The position numbers were made by a program, and so were the translations under genes. DNA of 64,000 nt, from positions 4,208,131 to 4,272,130 of the forward strand of contig OZ025282.1 in assembly GCA_964019165.1 (NCBI GenBank). Direction: 5' to 3'. This DNA comes from Mastigias papua. Its lineage: Eukaryota > Cnidaria > Scyphozoa > Rhizostomeae > Mastigiidae. Positions 55,166-64,000 of the stretch are shown here, in pieces (the first letter of the stretch is position 1; each line of letters begins with the position of its first letter). Under the pieces are notes generated by a model. The model had not been told where the DNA came from, searched no databases, and saw nothing but the letters and a program-made list of their open reading frames with translations.

Positions 55166-55799
55166 GTAAGTCCATTTGTAAATAAACCTTTGAAATCATT
55201 CGTATGAATTAAGAGGAAGATAAATGTCATGTGAAATTTTCAATTGAATGTTTGTAGCGAGCACTCCCAGACCGCTTATGTTAATTCTTAATTTGCATTC
55301 TCGGGCCCTTTTTCGTCAATAAAGATAAAAAAATAATTGCCCAAGATCAAAACATCAGATAGTTTTGGAAACGGTGATATTGTTTGTGATGACTGTGTGG
55401 AAATTGTCTTCCCATTCATTAGTAAACATTTGCTCGTCTAGGCTATCCCACATGTTTATCGATAAGTGTACATTGATCGATCCTTCGATAATTTCTAGAG
55501 TAATGCCGATCTTTACAAGAGTTAGGCAGATAACAGTATAGGTATCAACGTGGGACTGGAAAGTGACCATGATTGTTTACTTCCAGTTTGCAGCATGACC
55601 TACAAGCCAAGTATGGTATATGACGACTGTTTTGTTTGTGTAGTGTTTAAAATTTCTCAGCACGGCTTGCTGTGTCCACTACCATTTGTAGGCTTTCGGA
55701 AAGTTCAGTTAGGACCACTGGTTAGGACCAGTCGTACCAATTCCTAAGTCATTGTGGCTCGTTATGATTTTCTTAGTCTAGACACAGAATAGGCCTAGG

Positions 55800-56092
55800 C
55801 TTACAGTCCTTCACCTTGCGCTGGTTGCTTTGTTAATATGCAGAAGTAATTTGGTAAAGCAGGTAGGACCTCGGAAATTACTTTCAAGGAACCTGCTTCA
55901 AATTCATGCAGATTGGAGTTCCCCAGGATTCATGTCTTGGTCCATTGTTTTTCCTGGCATGCATTGTCAATTTGCGCAATACTATCAACAATGCAAAAGT
56001 GTTTGCATTTGCTGATGACAGACACCACCTTGGCAGACGAAGTAATTTGCGAAATATCAATAGAAGTTATTCAACATGCCAGATATCTCACG
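55800..56092 (+). pseudogene. LINE reverse transcriptase fragment
   Basis: Two frames together give the RT core: GVPQDSCLGPLFF (about 55915-55952), NTINNAKVFAFADD with the FADD catalytic box near 56003-56020, and TTLADEVICE after a frameshift. Ends are lost, and a tandem repeat begins immediately after. Confidence 0.8.
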
Positions 56093-56094
56093 TT

Positions 56095-56365
56095 GTTTAG
56101 TAAGCAATCCATACCGATCATTTCTGCGAGCAATCAACGCCGATCAATTTTGTAAGCAAGCAGTGCTGATCAATTAGGTAAGCTGTCTTTGCCGATCAGT
56201 TTAGTTCTTTGCCGATCAGTTTAGTAGGCAATCATTCCTGATCACTTTTGTAAGCAATCAATACTGATAAATTTGGTAGACTGTCATTACCGATCAGTTT
56301 AGTAAGCAATCATTGCTGATCATTTGTGTAGGCAATCAATGCTGATCAGTCTAGTAAGCAATCAC
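56095..56365. repeat. 26-bp minisatellite with TGATCA cores
   Basis: About ten degenerate copies of AGCAATCA.TGCTGATCA..TTTAGTA, one of them shortened to about 21 bases. Almost every unit holds GATCA. It starts within a few bases of the end of the RT fragment. Confidence 0.92.
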
Positions 56366-57549
56366 ACTTGTTGTTTCTATTCATTTTCATTGTTATGTAG
56401 CGTAGATAATGATCGTATTGATATTCATCTTAGGCTGGTCTGGCATATTCATTCACTTCCTGGTATGTAGCGATCAACGACGTCTTGCAATAGGACGACC
56501 CAGTTAACCTGACCTCTCTTCCCCCTCTTTTCCCTCTTTTCCCTCTATTCGGTTTTTCATTCCCTTTTACATAGACGGTGATTAATTAAAACTCAGTGTG
56601 GACACGGAACGGACTACTATAGACATACTTTTGTCAACTCTAATGAGATTTAAAAGTGGATTTGTGTCCTCTAACAAGCTCACGGCTACTTATAAGTTTG
56701 AATTTATTCAAAGAATATTCATTGAACGCGATTCCCTGTAATAGATCTCGCTTACCAAAAGAAATACTCCTTACCATCGTTTACTTCTTAACAAAGCTGC
56801 AGTGATAAGGAAGGCTGTTTCTCAGTATCGTCCATAATTCATAGAGCCATATTACTTTAAGTATATTTGAACAAGAAAGGCGCCGACATTTCATAACAGC
56901 AGCAGGTCATACTGTTTTCATGCCATGGAACTGCTGTTTTAGAACGCTATAGCAGGTGCCATCCAATGTACTTTCTGTGGACGAAGTTTACACATATGAT
57001 TTATTTATTTAGATTCTCTGTATATGTCAATGCTCTATAGAATTCCTGTCTGATGATGTTATTACTTTCTCACATGCAAGGAAAACAATCCTTTCGATAG
57101 TCGTGCAATCCTTGATGAAGAATCACCTGTTAGGTTGCATTTAGGCTTTGGGAACACTGGGCTGGGTCTTTGCATGTGCAGCAGATAGTAACTGGCAGTT
57201 TCCCACTCTTTGAATTTTATGGCGTGGATTTGGATTTCTGGCTTTGAACTTTGTTGGCATTTGCCTTCAAGATAAGTGGACGATTGGAGTTGGATCTTGG
57301 TATAATATATTTTTTCAGATGAAATTGTAAGTTGTGATATTTCTCATCTTCATTAAGAATAACTCAGAGTGGATGTGAAGCAGATAGGCTAGACAACTCT
57401 TCTTCAGCAAAATCAGGCCCATTCATCTTTCATGATTTTGCTTTTTTGAAGTGCTTAGGATGAACTTTCTATGAAGTTAGGTGATACTAGCCATTAACTG
57501 ACCTCTTCCATTACGAGAAGTGTACAAAGTGTACTACAAGATGTTTGCA

Positions 57550-57900
57550 AGTTTTTGTGATCTTTTTTATTTGTTGTGATCAATTGTGATTTTTTGTAAT
57601 CTTTTGTGATTTTCTCATTGATTTTTATGAGTTTTGTGCTTTTTGTGTTTTTGTCCTTGATTTTTGTGATCTTTCATGATTTTTTGTCCTTGATATTTGT
57701 GATTTTTGTCCTTGATTTTTGTGTTTTTTTGTGATGTTTTGTGATTTTTTCCTTGATGTTTGTTACCTTTTGTGTTTTTTTGTTATTTTTGCCATTGATT
57801 TTTGTGATTTTTGTGATTTTTTGTGATTTTTGTAATTTATTGTGATATTTTGTGATTTTTCTCATTGACTTTTTGATTTTTGTGATTATTTTTGATGTTT
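57550..57900. repeat. degenerate T-rich tandem repeat (TTTTTGTGAT)
   Basis: About 350 bases of units like TTTTTGTGATTTTTTGT and TCCTTGATTTTTGTG, with almost no C or A on the plus strand. The lysine/threonine-rich minus-strand frame here (KITKITKI..) is a repeat artefact. Confidence 0.92.
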
Positions 57901-59309
57901 TTACTAACTGCACGAGATTTTTTCGAGTGATATCCCCCTTGTTCCATTCGATGCTTTGGTGGCTTTTTGCATGAATATGCTTCGTAGATTTGCATCTTAG
58001 TATGGCAGGTACTTTCAATACTCAGAGACGTGGCCAACGAGGAGTTACATTTTATGTTGCAGTTACCAAAGTGCATTCCAGATACTTAGGCCAAAGACCT
58101 TCGATGTGCATTACCCCTTTTTTCATTTTTCGGAGTGGAAACTTACTTTGTCCTTGGAGAACCTGTGGTGCACCTAGGTGCAATTAGAACCCCGGCTGGA
58201 ATTTACAAACTATTGCAAAGGAGGCTTTAGATTTTGCAAAGATACCCAGACTTGATTTATATCCACAACTTATTTCATTGTTAGTTGATTTCAGGTTATA
58301 TTTGCAATTCAGGCCATGTCGTCAAATTGACTTCAGAATTTGAAGCCAATTACCTAGATGACCTAACTTTTTAATAGACTGCCTATTGCGAGACCGGCCC
58401 TTTCAGGTGTATTGAAATATATATAGTCACTCTTTGCTGTCTTGTTGGGAGGACGTCGAGGTAGCTACACGAACTAAGTAGCAAACCAAACTGCCATATA
58501 TCTTTTAGCATGTTGTTACCAGAGAAGCACTCTCATTTATTTTGGAATCTATGATACAACAACAAAGAGTTATCCATTTTTAAGTTACCTTCCACGGACT
58601 TGGAAGTTCTTCTAGGTCACTTGACAGAACAGAGGTTATATACCCTATCTTTTTCAAGGGTTGACACCAATCGTTTAAGGTGGATCACCTGTTTATATGG
58701 TCCTGGAGGATTATGGTTCTGGGTGTGCCACACACTACGATCATTGTTTTGTTTGTGGGTTCGTTTTTTGTAATCGTATTTTTGTTCGATTTTTAATTTA
58801 TGGTTATCTACGGTTATTGCTGCATACAACTAATGTAAATCGAGAAACTACTACGTAATTGATCAGAATTTCATGCATGAGATAAGTATTGAAACTAAGT
58901 TGACATGAATGCTTGACATGAATGGTAGATCTATGTGCAGTCTTTATGGCTACTGCTGCATTACTACATTTGCGGGCAGAGCCATCTGTATATATCACTC
59001 ATATGTCATAGAGCACTCCATCAAACATACCTTGTTTGGCTGCAGATATGTCCATGGTGTCCAATAACTGGATACATGTCCACTAGCCAATGAATCACTC
59101 GCTGTACCTATGTCTCTAGATTTCATGTTGTATGCTAGGAATTCGCTTTTTCGTGTGCTCTTTTTTGCATTCCATAAAAGTGCATGACAAAGTGCGTACT
59201 ACTATTACTTGCAAGCTATATATTACGTACACTACAAGAAAGATACCCCCGGAACAATAACTATGACTACCTCGAGGCCATGACATAGAAAAATACGAAA
59301 ATGCTGCAG

Positions 59310-59581
59310 CATATGACCACATTTTGCAATTGACAATAGGCGAACAACTGCTCTTTATCAATGTTGACGGGGTGTCCAATATAAATGTTACTCTGTCAGT
59401 AAAGCTATGTTTGGGCTGGTCTTTGGTTGGTAGCAGTGACTGTACTGTAGGTTGTTCTTTTGACCACGCCTATCACCCCTACCCAACGTTTCATTCTAAA
59501 CTGTTCAAATTTAGATACGTACCAGATGGTACAAAAGTTATGCACCATGGATATGAAATACGCGTAGAACCATACGAAAGG
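59310..59581 (+). CDS. candidate exon of an unidentified gene (..KLFKFRYVPDGTKVMHHGYE..)
   Basis: The longest of the right-hand exons. It is open from about 59267 and ends at donor GTAGGT in phase 0. Acceptors at 59309 (GCTGCAG), 59288 or 59339 all leave two leading bases. It reads YDHILQLTIGEQLLFINVDG, then WSLVGSSDC, HPYPTFHSKLFKFRYVPDG and HHGYEIRVEPYER. Aromatic and glycine spacing suggests a beta-rich globular domain. No family recognised. It joins in phase to 61624-61678. Confidence 0.6.
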
Positions 59582-60059
59582 GTAGGTTCATACTACTGAG
59601 CTAGAAAACCGTCAAACTAGCATACCCTCATTTGGAGGGGGGGGGGGGATTTATTCAATAATTTTCAAAAACTGATCCCAGGAAATTCTGTGCTATTCAC
59701 TTGAAATAGATCCTTTCATACTATCTTCATTCATGTCTTCTTCGAACATTTCTCTTTCGGAATTCAATAGAAGGACGTCTATTTACTCTTCTTCAAGGTG
59801 AAAAGCAGTTTAAGTACACATCACAGTACATTCTTCAGAAGGAAATCATTTTGATTCTATAGGTCCTGCTGTGGAATTATTCTAAGGAGTTTTCTTCTTT
59901 TGTGCTTTGCTTGAAAGTCTTTTCGCTGTCTACTCTTCACGCCACAAGTGCTTCTTCAAATGCTGTCTAAAAGTGCAAAAAGCTTTATCATTCCACAAAT
60001 TTCTTCTCCCCGCGCGCCCTTTTGCTTTGGGTGCGAGAGTCATCTTCAGTCAGTTGGTT

Positions 60060-60320
60060 CCTCGGTTATGGCTGTTTTCTTTCTCATTGCTAATTTACCT
60101 TCTTCCTTTACAATTTCTTCTCCTTCTTCCGTTTCCTCTTCCTTTCAATCTTTCCTTACATCTTACTTTCTTACCGTCCTTCCCACTTTCTCTGCCATTT
60201 CCTTTTCCTTTTCCTTGTCCTCTTCTTTTCCTTCTTACTCTCTTACAATTCTTCCCTCTTGCTTTATTTCTTCATTTAACTCTTTCAGTCACCACTTAAT
60301 TTCCCTTTTCCACCTTCCCT
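60060..60320. repeat. pyrimidine-rich low-complexity block
   Basis: About 260 bases of CTT/TTCC-rich sequence on the plus strand. Two overlapping open frames (Leu/Phe-rich and Ser-rich) come from the composition. Confidence 0.85.
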
Positions 60321-61249
60321 GATATAGTCAAGTGGTTGCTTGTGAACTAGCCTAGTATAGACAAGTATGAAATATAACCGCTCTTGGTGCATTACATCTT
60401 TGCAAAGTCATTTCATAAATTCGAGCGTTGTAACGATCATGGAGCCTTTTTTCCGATCTTCCTTATTGTCGCAGACTGAATCCTCACATCCTGTTGATCA
60501 AGTTTTGCAATTCTTTTCCCCCTTTCGGGAAGCGACTAATTGACCAGTGCTCTTGGAAATTTATTATAGTTGATAGTCTTATCATTAGAAAGGCTTTTTT
60601 GGACGTCGGCTATAACTATAATTCCAGAGCCTTTGAAGAGCAGCTGCGCGCATGAGTATCTCATTGCAACAATTTGGAAAGTATTGAATTTTGTAATTCC
60701 CTGCTTAGGCCGCTCCTCTGTGTGCGAGTGTGTGCTGAAAATTCTCTTAGTTTGATGATCCTATGAGTGAAGATCTACTTAACAAATAATTGAATAGAGC
60801 AGACGAGATTTGAATGGGATATTGCCATGAATATTGAATGATAGTTCGTTTTTGGCGAAGGAATTTAATGTAGTGCATTATGGCTATGTTAATATGAATT
60901 ACATTGGTAGGCAATTGAGGTAAACCTCCTGCCGGACTAATATAAGCTGATTTGTATGCAGTTGTATTGATATTTTCATAATAAATTATTATATGACCGG
61001 GGGGTACTGTTATTGATTTGTAGTGGAGTTATTTCTACAATCGGATATTTATTTGGAACCGTACGGAATCCTGTATGGGACTGGGACTAACCTATACCTT
61101 TACCTTATGAAAGTAAACATAGTAGTTATGGAGTAAATGACTGAATGAATGAAAGTACGATTGATTGATTTTTGTGAATGGTGGATGAAATGAAGAAGTG
61201 AACATATGTGAATTGATGAGTAGTGCTTGAATGAGTGGTTCAGTGGGTG

Positions 61250-61312
61250 GTTGAGTGAATGAGTGAGTGAGTGAGTAAGTGAGTGAGTGAGTGAGTGAGT
61301 GAGTGACTGAGT
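61250..61312. repeat. (GAGT)n tetranucleotide repeat
   Basis: Some 15 copies of GAGT with a few substitutions, followed by a looser GTGT-rich stretch to about 61460. Confidence 0.93.
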
Positions 61313-61623
61313 TAATGTGAGTATAAATTTGAATGCTTTTGTGTGAGCTTACCTGTGCGCATTAAGAGTAGGTGTGTACGTGTGGATGTGGATTTTGAGT
61401 GCCTGTGTGTGTTTGTTTCCGTCTGTGTGCATGTGTTTCTTTGTGTCCGTGTGTGTAGTTGCCTAGACGTAGAAATCTGGTTCTTTCTGTGCCCATGCGC
61501 ATCCTGTTTGACTACAATGTTCTCTGTTGTTGAGCTTATTTCAATTTCCCTTTTATAATTGTTAGAAGTAATTAATGTTGTTAAGATGTTGGTGCTAAAG
61601 ATTGAAATTTATTCTTTTTGCAG

Positions 61624-61678
61624 GTAATCAAGAAATTTGGAAGCTGTGGTGTGTGGATGAGAGAAAGTACTATTTATG
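61624..61678 (+). CDS. candidate exon of an unidentified gene (VIKKFGSCGVWMRESTIY)
   Basis: A 55-base exon between TTATTCTTTTTGCAG and donor GTAAAC. It starts in phase 0 and reads VIKKFGSCGVWMRESTIY plus one base. Both junctions agree in phase with the exons at 59310-59581 and 63438-63575, which is the main support. Confidence 0.6.
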
Positions 61679-63437
61679 GTAAACCTTTTTTGCTCCTTTT
61701 GTACAATCGTTAAAGTTAGTGCGTAATTGCTCGTTCAACTTCATATAGCTAGATTGGTCATGCAAATCGTGTACTTGATCGTGCGAATGGTGCCGATAAA
61801 TTTGGGAGGAGGAAATGAGCATTAAGTAGATTTATTGACAGCAATCTGAAAAGAATGATATCAGCAATTTCATGATATCTCCGTTTTTGATGTTTTCTAT
61901 TCGTTCTGTTCACTCTGGGAATTATCTTGTTCATTTTTATGAGAATTCACTTCAGTTGTGATTTTCGATGGTTGTTTGGAAATATCGCATAGTAGCAAAG
62001 GTGCGAAAATGAACACCCAGACGGCTGGCGTGAAATTTTGCATACATTCTTTTCTAACCTTTTTGACATTGGCCTCATAATAGACTGTTTGCTAGCGATA
62101 AACATCACAGGATATCCTTAAAATGCAAAAGCCGATTTTAGCTTTTGAGAGCTCAATGTCAAAGTACAGTACGTTACTTGCAGAACAATCGGCCTTGTAG
62201 CGTAGTAAGCCGAATTGCACAAACTTCATTACATTTGACAGTTCGTGGAAGTACTTAAGTCGCTTTTTTTGCTTTGCCTCCGTCAGTATATGTAAATCCT
62301 CTTAGAAATAAGATTCTTTTCAAACACAATCAAGTCACTTTTTCCAAAGCTTTCAAATAGCTACACACAGAGCTGATCATTGGGCCGAATTGTTGCTTTA
62401 CCATTAATCTTTGTTTTTTGTTTCTTTGTTTGCAAGACAATCGCATCACTAGCGCGTACAATAGGCTGGTCTTTGTTTTCGGCGTTTGTTGATGTCCAAG
62501 TGCAAGGAGTGTTTACTGCTATCTTATTTACTGTAATGCAATTATGTAGACAATCTTATTAGGTATTCGCAGTAGTTTCATATCCTGGGTGGTTTATATG
62601 TTCGTCGAATTTGCAATTTAAGCAGCTTAAGAAACTCTAGTGTGAACTTTGTTGTCACATGGCGCAATGCTTCTCCAGGAGCAATCACACGGAAAGATGA
62701 TTTGTAGCTGTTTGCAAGTTGTGAGTACAATTTTTGGTATGTTTCTCTGCAGTCTGGTGCATGGAACCAGCAGAAGCTTCTTTCGCTTAGTGATTTAGGA
62801 GGTTAGAAGCAAATTTAATTATGACAGCTTAGTTACTCTCGAAGCCGATATTGCATTTCCACTTAGCCTAGAGCGGAGAACAAACCAAGGTTTGTCTGTT
62901 TATGTAATTAAACGTTTCGGTTAAATGTTGTCATATTTTTCGGCCGTCAAGCAATCTGTTGAAAAAGGAATACTGTCGACAGATATGAGTTTGTCTGGGT
63001 GAAAATGTCGACTACCAGTTGCTTCAAGAGGGTTTACGTACAGTATTTGTTGACTACCTAAGGCATATGGCTAGTCAGAATGGATCCAAGAAAACAACAT
63101 GTAGACAGCTTAATTGTCATGTTTGCCAAGGTCGCTGTCGATACGAAATGGTTAGGTAACTTTTCAAAACCAGTGATAAAAACAGTGCCATAAGAATAGA
63201 GTTAGAAACAAAAGCAATATTAACTTCAAACATGTATGGGTGCAACTGGTCGGCTTTCCATAACGTTTTCTTGCATACAGGAATATGTAATATTTCTGTG
63301 TGTTACTATGGAACGTCCAATTTACGTGTTTTTACGTCGGTAGCCGCGCAGGCAAATCGTGGTTTGTAGGTTGAGATCGTTGAATCATGGTTACCACTGG
63401 TTTTTTCCAGCAAGAACTGACAACTGTTTTCTTTCAG

Positions 63438-63575
63438 TGACTCTTCATAATCTTGCTAAATCTCATTATTCGTCACAGTTGCAATTATCATCAGAATCTG
63501 TGGCGGTCGAAGTTACAAATGAAAAAGGAAAGTGGGCTCAGAAACCAGCCCGGTCGTACAGCAGTATAGATGCTG
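63438..63575 (+). CDS. candidate exon of an unidentified gene (TLHNLAKSHYSSQLQLSSES..)
   Basis: A 138-base exon after CTGTTTTCTTTCAG, ending at a donor GTATCC. Its first two bases complete a Val codon with the previous exon. It reads TLHNLAKSHYSSQLQLSSES, then VAVEVTNEKGKWAQKPARS and YSSIDA plus one base (phase 1). A MITE begins 41 bases after the donor, so the gene continues beyond the window edge. Confidence 0.6.
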
Positions 63576-63616
63576 GTATCCATGCCTTTCACTGGGTACA
63601 TTCACCCCGATGGTTA

Positions 63617-64000
63617 CACGCTTTTTTTATAAGGAACCATTTTGTAAGGAACCTACATGTAGAAGGCCGAAATATCTAAAGAACTTATACTACTATAGGA
63701 AAAATCCCTAAGGAACTTTTCATTTTCAAATTACGAGTGCTGTACTCAGATGCAAGTGAAGATTACATTACATTACATTGGATGATATCAATGGAATAGA
63801 CATGATACTTGTTGATTGAAATTATGCTTTGCACATATAGAACTTATTTTATTGCATTTGTGCTTTTGAGGTTGAGTTCTAGCCATAAAGGTAAAATTCA
63901 GAATTTCAATGCTTTTCTAGTGTCTGTGCCATTTTGTGCCACTCTATGTGCAGTGAAAATTAAGGAAGTATTAAGGAACTTTTAGTACTAGAATTTGATA
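63617..64000 (+). mobile_element. left part of a TTATAAGGAACC-type MITE, cut by the window edge
   Basis: TA at 63615-63616 is followed by CACGCTTTTTTTATAAGGAA, then CCTACATGTAGAAGGCCG, AAGAACTTATACTACTA and CCCTAAGGAACTTTTCA. AAGGAAGTATTAAGGAAC near the window end belongs to its interior. It lies in the intron after the 63438-63575 exon if that gene is real. Confidence 0.7.

Noticed and set aside
60060..60320. Two overlapping frames of 124-130 codons
   Set aside because: They are low-complexity translations of a pyrimidine-rich block.

Overview
The window looks like AT-rich nuclear DNA of an animal. The eEF1A protein carries the extra block around residues 214-226 that is typical of opisthokonts. 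Genes have spliceosomal introns, gene density is low, and there are many retrotransposon fragments, TIR elements and microsatellites. The reverse-transcriptase remnants and the short TIR elements remind me of anthozoan cnidarians (corals, anemones). That placement is a resemblance from memory, not a demonstrated result. I see no bacterial operon, CRISPR array, rRNA or convincing tRNA.

Layout. 0.8-3.0 kb: a dead LINE-type retrotransposon (+) interrupted by a second LINE tail and, separately, by a TA-flanked MITE. 3.2-8.4 kb: an eEF1A gene (-) with one uninterrupted coding exon and a 5'UTR intron that holds a MITE, a hairpin element and a (TA)n array. 8.6-9.1 kb: a possible second minus-strand gene start and an acidic reading frame. 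9.2-19.6 kb: mostly non-genic, with LINE tails, a minisatellite and a second hairpin/(TA)n pair. 20.0-23.8 kb: a three-exon gene (+) for a protein with five C2HC zinc fingers, rebuilt here from splice sites whose phases agree. 23.9-38.9 kb: LINE tails, microsatellites and several TA-flanked TIR elements.

39.0-63.6 kb: a set of small exons (+) with good open frames. Six of them have junction phases that agree from exon to exon, so they probably belong to one long-intron gene running past the right edge. I do not recognise its product. Between them lie a pogo/Tigger-like MITE, two families of TIR elements, a decayed minus-strand reading frame at 48.2-48.9 kb, another RT fragment followed by a 26-bp minisatellite, and several simple repeats.

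The three genes have no evident functional link. The strongest pattern is mobile-element structure: nested insertions with recoverable TA target duplications, hairpin elements sitting in (TA)n arrays, and LINE tails ending in trinucleotide repeats. I found no convincing novel defence or biosynthetic system.
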